From the NCBI RefSeq assembly GCF_041468085.1, contig NZ_CP121017.1, positions 4,127,501 through 4,191,500 on the forward strand: a stretch of DNA of 64,000 nucleotides, given 5' to 3'. This document shows positions 11,454 to 20,642 of this stretch, piece after piece (the stretch's first letter is position 1; each line of letters opens with the position of its first letter). The stretch is from Tistrella mobilis (lineage in GTDB: Bacteria; Pseudomonadota; Alphaproteobacteria; Tistrellales; Tistrellaceae). A model generated the notes under the pieces. It did not search any database. It saw only the letters and a program-made list of their open reading frames with translations, and was not told the DNA's origin. The position numbers were made by a program, and so were the translations under genes.

Positions 11454-13724
11454 TCAGATCGCGATACCGTGATCGTGGGCAAAAGCCATCAAGCGGTCGC
11501 GGACGGAGTGGTCGGGCAGATCGATCAGCGTATCCATATAGGATGCCAGCTGGCCACGGTCGAGGCTGCGGACCATCGCCTTCACCGGCCCGATCGCACC
11601 GGCCGGCATCGACATCCGGCGGAAGCCCAGGCCGATCAGCGCCATCGCCTCCAGCGGCCGGCTGGCCATTTCGCCGCAGAGCGACAGCTCCACATCGGCA
11701 CGGGCGCAGGCACCGACCAGATTGCGCAGGAAACCCAGCACCGCGGGTGAGAGCAGGTCGTAGCGATCGGCCAGTTCCGGATTGCCGCGGTCGCAGGCGA
11801 AGAAGAACTGGAGCAGGTCGTTGGAGCCCACAGAGATGAAGTCCACCCGCTCCAGCAGCGGCTTCAGCTGCCAGGCCAGGGCCGGCACTTCCAGCATGGT
11901 CCCCACACGCACCTGCGAGGGCAGGCGCTGGTGCTGGCGCCGGGCCCGCGCCACTTCCATCTGCACCAGCCGGCGGGCCGCATCGAATTCCGCCACCTCG
12001 GCCACCATCGGGAACATGATGTTCAGCTGCCGGCCGGCGCTCGCCATCAGCAGCGCCCGCACCTGGCGGCGCAGCATCGCCGGGCGATCGAGCGTCAGGC
12101 GCAGCGAGCGCCAGCCCATCGCCGGGTTCTCTTCCGGACGGTGGTTGAAATAGGGCAGCTGCTTGTCCGAGCCGACATCGAGGGTGCGGAAATAGACCGG
12201 CTTCTCCCCGGACTGGTCGAGCACGCGGGCGTAGAGATCCGCCTGTGCTGCGACATCGGGGATCTGCGATCGCACCATGAAGAACAATTCGGTGCGATAA
12301 AGGCCGATGCCTTCCGCCCCGCTTTCGGCCAGCATGCCCATATCGGCAAGCAGACCCGCATTCATCAGCAGGTTCACCCGCACATCGTCGCGGGTGATCG
12401 AAGGCATGTGGCGCAGGGCGGCGAAGGCAGCCTTCCGTTCCGCGCGGGCAGCCAGCGTCAGCTGCACCGCGTCGACCACATCCTCACCCGGCCGGATGAT
12501 CAGCTGGTTGTTGTCCGCATCGACGATCACCGGATCGCCGGGCGTGATCCGGCTGAGCGCCCCGTCGACCCGGCCAAGAACCGGGATGTCGAGCGCGCGG
12601 GCCACGATCGCGACATGGGCGGTGGCCGAGCCTTCCTCCAGCACCAGCCCGCGCAGACGGGTCCGGTCGTAGTCGAGCAGCTCCGCCGGCCCCATGGCGC
12701 GGGCCACGACCACCATGTCGTCGGGCAGCTGACGGGTCTGGGGCTCCGGCTCGCCATTCAGCAGGTTGAGCAGCCGGCCGGCAATGTCTTCCAGGTCCAG
12801 CACCCGCTCGCGCAGATAAGGATCGCCCGAGGCGTTCAGCCGGACACGCATGTCGTCGAGCGTGCGCTTGACCGCAGCCTCGGCAGTCAGGCCGTTGCGG
12901 ATCGCATCATTGATCTTCGAAATCCAGCCCCGGTCATGGGCGAACATCCGATAGGTCTCAAGCACCTCGCGATGCTCGCCGCCGATGGCGATATCCGGCC
13001 GCGCCAGCATGCGGTCGACCGAGGCTCTGAGCCGCTCCAGCGCATCGGCAAGACGCTCCGCCTCGACATCGGGGTCTTCGGCCACCAGCTGGCGGACCTC
13101 GATCGCCTGGCGATGCAGCACCGCGATGCCCATCGCAACACCATCGGCCAGCCGCACGCCTTCGGCGCGCTGCGGCAGGGTGGCATTGCCTTCAGCCTCC
13201 AGAAACTCGGATGGGTTGACCAGATCGCCGGCGCCGATGAGCTCGGCCAGGACCATGGCGACGGTCTGGAGGGCCTCAAGCTCCTCCTCGGCATAGTTGC
13301 GCCGGGTGCGGTTCTGGACCACCAGCACACCGACCACCCGCCCGGAGCGCAGGATCGGCACCCCCATCAGGGAGTGATAGATCTCTTCGCCGGTCTCGGG
13401 CCGGTAGGCGAAATCGGGATGGGACTGCGCGTCGGAGAGCGAAAGCGCGGTCGCCTGGGCGGCGATATGACCGACCAGGCCCTCGCCTACCCGCAGACGG
13501 GTCTTATGGACGGCTTCGGGATTGAGGCCTTCGGTCGCGAAGAGTTCGAGCACGTCGCCCGCGCGGCGGACGTAGATCGAGCACACTTCGGCAACCATGT
13601 CGGCGGCAATGACCAGCACGACCTGGTTCAGACGGGACTGCGCGGTCCCGGGCGCGGCCATGACGTCGCGCAGCCGCCTGAGCAGGCGGCGCGGTCCCGG
13701 GATGGCCGACGCCGGCGCGGTCAT
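11454..13724 (-). CDS. ptsP: Nitrogen-PTS enzyme I, PtsP (EI-Ntr)
   Basis: First phosphotransferase of the nitrogen-related PTS: it takes phosphate from phosphoenolpyruvate and passes it to NPr, sensing nitrogen through its GAF domain. Start at 13724 gives 756 residues. GAF domain spans about 20-160, the phosphohistidine swivel domain holds the active His near 370 (GSATAHVAIVARAL), and the PEP-binding TIM barrel fills the C-terminal half, with the signatures YRTELFFM, FRTLDVGSDKQLPYF and VDFISVGSNDLLQF. It lies behind lysC in the same direction, a common alphaproteobacterial order. No PtsN or NPr gene is in the window. Confidence 0.95.
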   Translation of the reverse strand: MTAPASAIPGPRRLLRRLRDVMAAPGTAQSRLNQVVLVIAADMVAEVCSIYVRRAGDVLELFATEGLNPEAVHKTRLRVGEGLVGHIAAQATALSLSDAQSHPDFAYRPETGEEIYHSLMGVPILRSGRVVGVLVVQNRTRRNYAEEELEALQTVAMVLAELIGAGDLVNPSEFLEAEGNATLPQRAEGVRLADGVAMGIAVLHRQAIEVRQLVAEDPDVEAERLADALERLRASVDRMLARPDIAIGGEHREVLETYRMFAHDRGWISKINDAIRNGLTAEAAVKRTLDDMRVRLNASGDPYLRERVLDLEDIAGRLLNLLNGEPEPQTRQLPDDMVVVARAMGPAELLDYDRTRLRGLVLEEGSATAHVAIVARALDIPVLGRVDGALSRITPGDPVIVDADNNQLIIRPGEDVVDAVQLTLAARAERKAAFAALRHMPSITRDDVRVNLLMNAGLLADMGMLAESGAEGIGLYRTELFFMVRSQIPDVAAQADLYARVLDQSGEKPVYFRTLDVGSDKQLPYFNHRPEENPAMGWRSLRLTLDRPAMLRRQVRALLMASAGRQLNIMFPMVAEVAEFDAARRLVQMEVARARRQHQRLPSQVRVGTMLEVPALAWQLKPLLERVDFISVGSNDLLQFFFACDRGNPELADRYDLLSPAVLGFLRNLVGACARADVELSLCGEMASRPLEAMALIGLGFRRMSMPAGAIGPVKAMVRSLDRGQLASYMDTLIDLPDHSVRDRLMAFAHDHGIAI

Positions 13725-13937
13725 GTTCCGTCCGCAAGTATCAGGCGGTCGCCGCCACGGGCAGCCAACCGACGTGCCGGCACCGGGAGGTGCACGGAAA
13801 TTTGCGACACGGCACCGAAGGCGCGCGCAGGGCACACCTTCCCGGACGCCGTGTCGCGGCGCCACATCTGGTCAAGCCTTGAGCGGCCCCGATTCTCGCC
13901 GCGGGTCATCTCCGCGTCGGGCCGCGCGGCCGGCCGA

Positions 13938-15158
13938 TCAGGCGGCATCCAGACCATACTCCGCATGCAGGGCGCGCACCGCCAGCTCGGTATACTCCTC
14001 GGCCACCAGCACGCTGATTTTGATCTCGGAGGTCGAGATCACCATGATGTTGATGCCCTTGCGCGCCAGCGCGTCGAACATCTGCGAGGCGATGCCGGCA
14101 TGGCTGCGCATGCCCACGCCGATGGCCGAGACCTTGGCGACGTTGGGGTCGCTGTCGATGCGCTCGCAGCCGATCTCGGCACGGGCGTCGTCCAGCACCT
14201 TCAGCGCCCGCTCCATATCGGCCTTGCCGACCGTGAAGGTCAGGTCGGTCGCACGGCCGTCTTCCGACACGTTCTGGACGATCATGTCGACATTGACGCC
14301 GGCTTTGGCAAGCGGGCCAAAAACATGCGCTGCAATGCCCGGATGGTCGGGCACACGCACCAGGGTGATCTTGGCCTCATCGCGGCTGTACGCGATGCCG
14401 CTCACCAGCTTCTGTTCCATGATCTCGTCCTCGTCAACGACCAGGGTGCCGGGCGCGTCCGAGAAGGTGGAGCGAACCTGTACGCGTACACCATGCTTCA
14501 TGGCCATCTCGACCGAGCGGGTCTGCAGGACCTTCGCTCCGAGAGAGGCCATCTCCAGCATTTCCTCGAACGTGATCTTATCAAGCTTCCGCGCCTTCGC
14601 AACGATGCGCGGATCAGTTGTGTAGACGCCGTCGACATCGGTGTAGATGTCGCAGCGGTCTGCCTTGAGGGCCGCAGCCAGCGCCACGGCCGACGTGTCG
14701 GAGCCGCCACGGCCGAGCGTGGTGATGCGGCCGGTGGGCGACACGCCCTGGAAACCGGCGACCACCGGCACCTCGCCGCGGCCCATGCGGGCGATCAGCT
14801 CGCCACCCTCGATCGCCTCGATCCGGGCGCGGCCATGGGCATCATCGGTGCGGATCGGGATCTGCCAGCCCAGCCACGACCGGGCATGGACGCCAATCGC
14901 CTGCAATGCGATCGACAGCAGGCCGACGGTCACCTGCTCGCCCGAGGCGACCACGGTGTCGTATTCGCGGGCATCGTGAACCAGATCGGCCTCACGGCAC
15001 CAGGCGACCAGCTGATTGGTCGTCCCGGCCATTGCCGAGACCACGACGGCCACCTCGTTGCCGGCATCGACCTCGGATTTGACGCGCCTGGCGACATTCT
15101 TGATCCGCTCGATGTCGCCGACCGAAGTGCCGCCGAACTTCATCACGATGCGCGCCAT
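13938..15158 (-). CDS. lysC: Aspartate kinase
   Basis: Phosphorylates aspartate, the committed step to lysine, threonine, methionine and diaminopimelate. The 406-residue product starts MARIVMKFGGTSVG, the kinase signature, and has the amino-acid kinase fold to about residue 245 followed by two ACT domains (about 265-405) expected to bind lysine and/or threonine for feedback control. Length matches class II aspartokinases. It is divergent from ubiG, and the 220-base gap between them carries three copies of GGGCCGTTT. Confidence 0.96.
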   Translation of the reverse strand: MARIVMKFGGTSVGDIERIKNVARRVKSEVDAGNEVAVVVSAMAGTTNQLVAWCREADLVHDAREYDTVVASGEQVTVGLLSIALQAIGVHARSWLGWQIPIRTDDAHGRARIEAIEGGELIARMGRGEVPVVAGFQGVSPTGRITTLGRGGSDTSAVALAAALKADRCDIYTDVDGVYTTDPRIVAKARKLDKITFEEMLEMASLGAKVLQTRSVEMAMKHGVRVQVRSTFSDAPGTLVVDEDEIMEQKLVSGIAYSRDEAKITLVRVPDHPGIAAHVFGPLAKAGVNVDMIVQNVSEDGRATDLTFTVGKADMERALKVLDDARAEIGCERIDSDPNVAKVSAIGVGMRSHAGIASQMFDALARKGINIMVISTSEIKISVLVAEEYTELAVRALHAEYGLDAA

Positions 15159-15210
15159 GTGGGTCCGCTCCGTCGTGTCGGCCGATCCCGCCGGGCAAGG
15201 CAGGAGATCA

Positions 15211-15252
15211 GGGCCGTTTTCTGGTGTGAGGGCCGTTTTTTCGGGCCGTTTC
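15211..15252. repeat. Three direct repeats GGGCCGTTT upstream of lysC
   Basis: GGGCCGTTTT at 15211-15220, GGGCCGTTTT at 15230-15239 and GGGCCGTTTC at 15243-15252, with start-to-start spacings of 19 and 13 bases. They lie 53-94 bases upstream of the lysC start codon and about 130 bases upstream of ubiG, within the shared promoter region. They may be protein-binding sites; none matches a regulator I can name. Confidence 0.65.
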
Positions 15253-15277
15253 CGCGAATGCCGCCGCCGTCAAGCCC

Positions 15278-15306
15278 TTGTCGCTTGCAGGGCGCATATT
15301 CATACT
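15278..15306 (+). promoter_or_regulatory. Possible ubiG promoter
   Basis: TTGTCG (15278-15283) and CATACT (15301-15306) are separated by 17 bases and lie about 70 bases before the ubiG ATG. Each box has four of six vegetative consensus bases. Weak evidence, given only because this is the AT-richest part of the gap. Confidence 0.3.
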
Positions 15307-15378
15307 CTCCCCTGCCGGGCCGTGCAAGGATGCGCACCGGTGATCCAGCCGATGCCGAGCCCGAGGAAAATTCAGGTC

Positions 15379-16131
15379 ATGACCTCTGCCCCCGCCGCCG
15401 GAACCGTCGACGCCCGCGAGATCGACACCTTCACCCGGATGGCCGAGGAATGGTGGGATCCGGCGGGTCCCTTCGCGCCGCTCCATGCGCTCAACCCCGC
15501 CCGGATCGGCTATATCCGGGACACGGTCTGCAAGGCGCTGAACCGGCCGGCCGACGGCATGCGCCCGCTCGACGGCCTCGCGATCATCGATATCGGCTGC
15601 GGCGGCGGTCTGGTTTCGGAACCCCTGGCACGGCTTGGAGCGACGATGACCGGCCTCGATGCCGGGGCGCGCAACATCGCCGTCGCCGCCGCACATGCAG
15701 CCGATGCGGGCCTCGCTATCAACTATCGTGCCGCGGCCGTCGAAGACCTGGTCGCCGCAGGCGAGACCGAAGCCTTCGACGTCGTGCTCACCCTCGAAAT
15801 CGTGGAGCATGTCGCCGATCCGGACCTCTTCCTCAACAGCGCCGCCCGCCTGCTCAAGCCCGGCGGCGTGCTGATCGCCTCGACGCTCAACCGCACGCCC
15901 AAAAGCTTCCTGGGGGCGATCGTGGCGGCGGAGTATGCGTTGCGCTGGGTGCCGCGCGGCACCCATGACTGGCGCAAATTCCTGCGCCCCTCGGAGCTCG
16001 CCCGTGGCCTGCGCAATGCCGGTCTCAGGCCGTTCGAGGCGGTGGGGCTGAATCGGGATCCAGTGGCAGGCTGGCGGACCGGCGGATCGCTCGGCATCAA
16101 CTACTTCATCGCCGCTCGCAAGCCGGGCTGA
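15379..16131 (+). CDS. ubiG: Ubiquinone biosynthesis O-methyltransferase UbiG
   Basis: SAM-dependent enzyme catalysing both O-methylations of the ubiquinone ring. From ATG at 15379 the product is 250 residues, beginning MTSAPAAGTVDAREIDTF with the UbiG helix continuing MAEEWWDPAGPFAPLH. The SAM loop reads IDIGCGGGLVSEPLARLG near 75-92, and motif post-I is LTLEIVEHV. An ATG at 15351 would add nine residues and cannot be excluded. It is divergent from lysC, a well-known alphaproteobacterial pairing. Confidence 0.94.
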   Translation: MTSAPAAGTVDAREIDTFTRMAEEWWDPAGPFAPLHALNPARIGYIRDTVCKALNRPADGMRPLDGLAIIDIGCGGGLVSEPLARLGATMTGLDAGARNIAVAAAHAADAGLAINYRAAAVEDLVAAGETEAFDVVLTLEIVEHVADPDLFLNSAARLLKPGGVLIASTLNRTPKSFLGAIVAAEYALRWVPRGTHDWRKFLRPSELARGLRNAGLRPFEAVGLNRDPVAGWRTGGSLGINYFIAARKPG

Positions 16132-16157
16132 ACGCCGGCGGCCCGTCACATCACGGA

Positions 16158-17258
16158 TCATGGCGCAGGCGGCACCCCCATCTCGACCATCGACCGGCTC
16201 CAGTCGCGGATGAAGCGGCGACGCTGCGCCGCATCCTGCACCGCAAGCAGGGCCGGACCGATCCGGATCGGCCGGGCAACGCCACCGTCGTCGAGCGCCC
16301 GCGGCCCGACGACGCCCTCGGGCATCGGCCCCGCCTCGGAGAAAAAGAAGGCTTCGTTCCGCACCACCTCCTGACCGCGGGCCGACAGCAGGTAGTCGAG
16401 GAAGCGCCGGGCGAGATCCGGCCGTGCGCCATGTGCGGGGATCAGGGCGCCGCGGGCCAGCACCAGCGCATAATCCGTCGGCACCACGACCCGGATCGAC
16501 GGATCGGCCCGGGCCGCGGCATAAGCGTAGGAGCCGAGCATGTTGTAGCCGATCAGCAGCCGGCCCGATGCCACCTCTCCCACCACCTCGGAGGTACAGC
16601 AGCGCACCACCGCAGAGGCCCGCCCCAGGCTTTCCAGCAGCCGGCCGAAGATTGTGGTGGTCTGTCGGGCATCGTTGAAGGCGAAGAGATAGCCGATGCC
16701 AGAGACCCGGATGTCATAGGTGCCGACACGGCCGGCATAGCGGTCGATCCGCCGGCGCAGAAGATCGGCCAGTTCGACATGGGTGTGCGGCACCTCGGCC
16801 TCGGGCACCAGCCGGGCGTTGTAGACGAAGACCGCAGGCTCGATCGAGAAGCCGAAGACCTCGTTGCGCCAGTTGGCCCAGTCGGGCACCCGCTCAGTCT
16901 CGGGCGAAAGATGGGCGAGCGCGCAGCCGTCATTGGCAAGCTTCAGCAACTGGTCGACCGAGGGTGAAATCAGCAGGTCGCCGAGTGGTTCACCGGCCGA
17001 ACAGGCTGCGATCGCCGCCGCCTGCAGATCATTGCTGACGTATTCGATATAGTCGACCGTGATGCCGGGATTGCGGGTCTGAAAATCCCGGATCAGCGGC
17101 GTCATCGCCGTCACATCCGTCGCGGCATGGATCACCAGCCGGTCGGTCTCAACCGTCGGGGCGGCAAAGACCACCGTCTCGCCTTCAAGGGCCGCCGCCG
17201 GCACAGCGGCGAGCAGAGCCCAGGCCAGTGCGGCAATCGCAGACGCCCGGCGGATCAT
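16158..17258 (-). CDS. Periplasmic type-2 binding protein linked to a TctDE-like two-component system
   Basis: A 366-residue exported solute-binding protein with a signal peptide (residues 1 to about 23, ending PAAALEG) and the fold of Fe3+/thiamine-like extracellular binding proteins (mature part starts TDRLVIHAATDVTAMTPLI). No permease or ATPase gene accompanies it. Instead its ATG overlaps the stop of the sensor kinase by four bases (17255-17258), making it the third gene of regulator-kinase-binding protein. I infer that it delivers ligand information to the kinase, as PgtC-type proteins do, rather than feeding an ABC importer; its ligand is unknown. Ends 26 bases from the convergent ubiG stop. 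Confidence 0.8.
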   Translation of the reverse strand: MIRRASAIAALAWALLAAVPAAALEGETVVFAAPTVETDRLVIHAATDVTAMTPLIRDFQTRNPGITVDYIEYVSNDLQAAAIAACSAGEPLGDLLISPSVDQLLKLANDGCALAHLSPETERVPDWANWRNEVFGFSIEPAVFVYNARLVPEAEVPHTHVELADLLRRRIDRYAGRVGTYDIRVSGIGYLFAFNDARQTTTIFGRLLESLGRASAVVRCCTSEVVGEVASGRLLIGYNMLGSYAYAAARADPSIRVVVPTDYALVLARGALIPAHGARPDLARRFLDYLLSARGQEVVRNEAFFFSEAGPMPEGVVGPRALDDGGVARPIRIGPALLAVQDAAQRRRFIRDWSRSMVEMGVPPAP

Positions 17259-18667
17259 GCCTGCCCTCCCTTGCCCGGCAGCAGCGGCAGGGCCGCGACC
17301 ACCACGAAACCGCCGGCCTCCACCCGGCGGAAACCAAGCTCTCCGCCATGGGCCGCCATCACCTCGGCGGCGATGGCAAAGCCGAGGCCGGTACCGCCAT
17401 CGCCGGCGCGGGTGGTGGCGAAGCGCTGGAGCATATGCGGCCAGTCCTCTTCCGGAATGCCCGGGCCGTCATCCTCGACCTCGATCATCGCCCGGCCGTC
17501 GCGGGCCACAACCCGCACCTCCAGCCGCGAGACCACGCCATGCGTCAATGCATTGTCGATGCAGTTGGCCACCGCCTCGCGCAGGCTGACCGGATCGCCC
17601 AGCACCATCACGGGCCCCTGGGGCGCATCGAAAGAGACGAGCGTGTCATGATCGATGGTGATCGGGATCGCCGAGCGGAAGGCGCGGCGGGCCACCTCGG
17701 CCAGATCCAGCGCCTTCAATTGCACCACGTCGGCACGATGAATGACCATGGCATGGCTGAGCAGCTGGTTGGTCAGCCGCGACAGCTCGCGCAGCCGGTC
17801 CTGCACCCGGGCGAGATGCCGGCGCCCGTCCTCTCCTGCGACCGCGGGCTCCAGCAGGTCCAGCTGCGCCGAGAGTGCCGTAAGGGGAGTGCGGATCTGA
17901 TGGGCGGCATCAGCGATGAAACGCTGCAAGCCGCCCACCCGCTGATCCAGCCGTCCCATGAAATGGTTGATCGATCCCACGAAGGGCGCAAGTTCGCGCG
18001 GCACCTCGGGCGAGAGCGGTGTCAGGTCATGGGGATCGCGCTGGCCCAGCGCCTCGCCCATGCCCCGCACGGGGCGGAGCGCATAGCGAATCGCCAGCAT
18101 GGTGGCCGCCACCGCCGCCACCGCCATCACCACCACCAGCCCGACCACCCGAAGCGTGAGTTCACGGGCGAGGTCCCGGCGGGCCCGCTCGGTCTGCGCC
18201 ACGACCACCCGCGCAGTGCCGCTGATGGCAGAATCGGTCAGGCGACGCACGGCCACCGCCATCCGCACCGCTTCCCCGCCATGGCGGCCGCCGGTGACCA
18301 GTGGCTGATCACCCGCGACCTCCGCGGCGGCGGGCGGCAGCGTCAGGTCGTCATAGCCGGTCAACGTGCGGCCGTCGGTATCGATCACCCGATAGAAGAT
18401 CCGGTCCTGGCCGGCCAGCCCCAGCAGTTCGAAGGCCGAAACCGGCAGGGAGACGGTAAGCTCGCCCTCTTCCACCGCAAGACTCTCGGTCATCTGCAAC
18501 ACGGCACCGACCAGCAGCCGGTCATAGGCGTCATCGGCCGCCGCGCGGGCATAGTACCAGGCGGCGGTGACCAGAATGACCGCGCCGGCCGCCAGCAGCA
18601 CGCCGATGCGCAGCATCAGTCTGGATGCGAGAGAGGGGCGCATCTCCCCCGTCTCAGACCTGGTCAT
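17255..18667 (-). CDS. TctE-like sensor histidine kinase
   Basis: A 470-residue inner-membrane kinase. N-terminal span about 18-40, periplasmic 2CSK_N-type sensor region (about 41-170), second span about 173-195, HAMP, then HisKA with phospho-acceptor His256 in ADAAHQIRTPLTAL, and a HATPase domain with N-box NCIDNALTHG, G1 DDGPGIP and G2 GTGLGFAIA. It overlaps the upstream response regulator by 14 bases and the downstream binding-protein gene by four, so the three are one unit. The closest known scheme is TctE, controlling tricarboxylate uptake, consistent with the divergent tctCBA. Confidence 0.9.
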   Translation of the reverse strand: MTRSETGEMRPSLASRLMLRIGVLLAAGAVILVTAAWYYARAAADDAYDRLLVGAVLQMTESLAVEEGELTVSLPVSAFELLGLAGQDRIFYRVIDTDGRTLTGYDDLTLPPAAAEVAGDQPLVTGGRHGGEAVRMAVAVRRLTDSAISGTARVVVAQTERARRDLARELTLRVVGLVVVMAVAAVAATMLAIRYALRPVRGMGEALGQRDPHDLTPLSPEVPRELAPFVGSINHFMGRLDQRVGGLQRFIADAAHQIRTPLTALSAQLDLLEPAVAGEDGRRHLARVQDRLRELSRLTNQLLSHAMVIHRADVVQLKALDLAEVARRAFRSAIPITIDHDTLVSFDAPQGPVMVLGDPVSLREAVANCIDNALTHGVVSRLEVRVVARDGRAMIEVEDDGPGIPEEDWPHMLQRFATTRAGDGGTGLGFAIAAEVMAAHGGELGFRRVEAGGFVVVAALPLLPGKGGQA

Positions 18668-19328
18668 CGGTCACCAGCTGATAGCCGGCCCCCCGCACGG
18701 TTACGATGCGCACCTTCGCCCCCTCCAGCTTCTTGCGCAGGCGGCCGACATACAGCTCGATGGCATTGGGGTTCGCCCCCTCGCCGAAGCCGAACAGCTG
18801 GTCGAGCAGTTCGTCCTTGCCGAAGACCCGTCCGGGCCGGGCGGCGAAGAGTTCGAGCAGGGTCATCTCCCGCCGTTTAAGGGGGATTTCGCGGGTGCCG
18901 AGCCGGACCTGCCGGGCGGCACGATCGATGATCACGTCGCCACAGGTGAGCAAATTCGTCGCCTCACCCGCCGTACGGCGCATCAGCACGCGGGCCCGGG
19001 CTTCGAGTTCGCGGAAATCGAACGGCTTCACCAGATAGTCGTCGGCGCCGAGATCGAGCCCGCCCACCCGGTCCTCCACCTCGGATCGCGCAGTCAGCAG
19101 CAGCACCGGCGTGGTGTTCCCGGCCCGCCGCAGCCGCCGCAGGATCTCGAAGCCGTCGAGCCCGGGCAGCATCACATCCAGGATCACCAGCGCATAGTCG
19201 GTGAAGTCCAGGATCTCGGCCGCCGCCGCACCATCGATCTCCCAGTCGACGCTGTGACCGATCGCTTCGAACCGCCGGCAGATCGCCTCGCCGACGTCGT
19301 GGGTGTCCTCCACCAACAGGATACGCAT
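18654..19328 (-). CDS. TctD-like OmpR-family response regulator
   Basis: A 224-residue regulator from ATG at 19328 (MRILLVEDTHDVGEAICRRF). Receiver domain carries the phospho-acceptor Asp51 in VILDVMLPG, the signalling Thr (LLLTA) and Lys (LVKPFD). The C-terminal winged helix (about 125-220) contains LKRREMTLLELFAARPG and ends in the DNA-recognition GAGYQLV segment. A longer in-frame reading to 19424 would run across palindromes in the regulatory gap. The first gene of the regulator-kinase-binding protein operon, divergent from tctC, and presumably acts on the palindromes between them. Confidence 0.92.
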   Translation of the reverse strand: MRILLVEDTHDVGEAICRRFEAIGHSVDWEIDGAAAAEILDFTDYALVILDVMLPGLDGFEILRRLRRAGNTTPVLLLTARSEVEDRVGGLDLGADDYLVKPFDFRELEARARVLMRRTAGEATNLLTCGDVIIDRAARQVRLGTREIPLKRREMTLLELFAARPGRVFGKDELLDQLFGFGEGANPNAIELYVGRLRKKLEGAKVRIVTVRGAGYQLVTDDQV

Positions 19329-19378
19329 CGCGCTCTCCCTTGCCGCGAGAAGCACTGACCTGCCTTGGCTATCTCCGG

Positions 19379-19612
19379 TGTCAGACAGGATCCTGACAGC
19401 TTCGCCCGCCATCATGCGGAACAATCCGCAGAGACGGATCCGTCAGAAGATGAAGGGGAGGATATCATGTTGCCCGACGCGGCAAATATCTAGTTTTCCG
19501 AAAAATCGCAAATCAAAGCACCTGAAGTCCTGTCATTTTCAGGACGGCATTTGCCTCGTCATGCCTCAATCTCTTCATAATCATGAAGAGAAACGGCTCC
19601 TTTTGGCCAAAA
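19379..19612. promoter_or_regulatory. Palindrome-rich switch region between tctD-like and tctC genes
   Basis: The 308-base gap (19329-19636) is much more AT-rich than its surroundings and holds at least six inverted repeats: TGTCAG/CTGACA (19379-19384, 19393-19398) with inner CAGGATCCTG (19386-19395); GCGGA/TCCGC around ACAA (near 19416-19429); GACGGATCCGTC (19433-19444); GTCCTG/CAGGAC (near 19531-19549); CTCTTCAT/ATGAAGAG around AATC (19571-19578, 19583-19590); and TTTTGGCCAAAA (19601-19612). Some are probably operators for the response regulator; the last lies only 25 bases before tctC. Confidence 0.6.
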
Positions 19613-19636
19613 ATCCGAATAATCGGAGACCGGAAG

Positions 19637-20638
19637 ATGCACCGCAACGCCCCGCGCCGCCAGATCACCACCCTGCTGTCCTCTCTTGGCCTCGGTCTCG
19701 CCATCGCCGCGACGACCATGCCCCTGCCGGCCATGGCCGCGCCCGACCGGCCGGAATGCCTGGCCGGCGCCAAACCGGGCGGCGGCTTCGATCTCACCTG
19801 CCGGCTGATCGCCAATGCGATGCTTCAGGCAAAGCTGATCTCCAAGCCGATGATCGTGACCTATATGGAAGGCGGCGTCGGTGCCGTGGCCTACAACCAC
19901 GTGATCGGCAAGCGCGCCACCGACGGCAACCTGGTTTCGGCCGCATCCTCGGGCTCGGCGCTGCTGCTTGCCCAGGGCAAGTTCGGTCGCTATGACGAAA
20001 CGGCGGTGCGGTGGGTGGGCGCGCTCGGTACCGATTACGGCGTCCTGGTGGTGACCGCCGACTCGCCCTACAAGACCCTGGCCGAACTGATCGCCGCCTA
20101 TGCCAAAGATCCGACGAAATTCCCGGTCGCGGGTGGCGGTGCCGTGGGCTCGCAGGACTGGATGAAGGGCGTGATGCTGGCCAAGGCGGCCGGCCATCCG
20201 GCCCGCGACATGCGCTATGTGGCGCTGGAAGGCGGCGGAGCGGTGCTCACGGCGCTTGAAGGCGGCCATGTCGCCATCGGTGCCGGCGATGCGGCCGAAA
20301 TGGCCCGTCATCACGCGGCGGGCAAGGTCCGCATCCTGGCGGTGATGGCACCGGAACGCCTGCCGGGGGAACTGGCCGGGGTGCCGACCGCACGCGAGCA
20401 GGGCATCGACATCGAATGGCCGGTCTGGCGCGGCTACTACATCGGCCATGATGTGTCCGAAGACGACTATCGCTGGTGGGTGGATCAGTTCGCGGCCCTG
20501 TCGAAGACCCCCGAATTCGAAGCGGAACGCACGGCCCGCGGGCTCTACCCCTTTACCCTGCTGGGCGCAGATTTCGAAAAGAAGGTTCAGGCCGACGTCG
20601 CCCGCTTCAAGCAGATCGCCGCTGAAGCCGGGATGTGA
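19637..20638 (+). CDS. tctC: Tripartite tricarboxylate transporter binding receptor TctC
   Basis: Periplasmic solute receptor for a TTT-family secondary transporter. ATG at 19637 is preferred because GGAGACCGGAAG precedes it and the product then starts MHRNAPRRQITTLLSSLG, a signal peptide ending at PAMAA near residue 33; an ATG at 19583 would add 18 residues and lies inside a palindrome. The 333-residue protein has the family opening PDRPECLAGAKPGGGFDLTCR. Substrate is probably a tri- or dicarboxylate, not defined by sequence. It leads the tctC-tctB-tctA operon, with tctB five bases downstream. Confidence 0.9.
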   Translation: MHRNAPRRQITTLLSSLGLGLAIAATTMPLPAMAAPDRPECLAGAKPGGGFDLTCRLIANAMLQAKLISKPMIVTYMEGGVGAVAYNHVIGKRATDGNLVSAASSGSALLLAQGKFGRYDETAVRWVGALGTDYGVLVVTADSPYKTLAELIAAYAKDPTKFPVAGGGAVGSQDWMKGVMLAKAAGHPARDMRYVALEGGGAVLTALEGGHVAIGAGDAAEMARHHAAGKVRILAVMAPERLPGELAGVPTAREQGIDIEWPVWRGYYIGHDVSEDDYRWWVDQFAALSKTPEFEAERTARGLYPFTLLGADFEKKVQADVARFKQIAAEAGM

Positions 20639-20642
20639 CGTC

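Noticed and set aside
11931-15968. A very long open frame of about 1,345 codons on the plus strand
   Set aside because: It lies antisense to ptsP and lysC, whose products have full family motifs. High GC content makes complementary frames long. The reading is rich in His/Arg/Gln with no domain.
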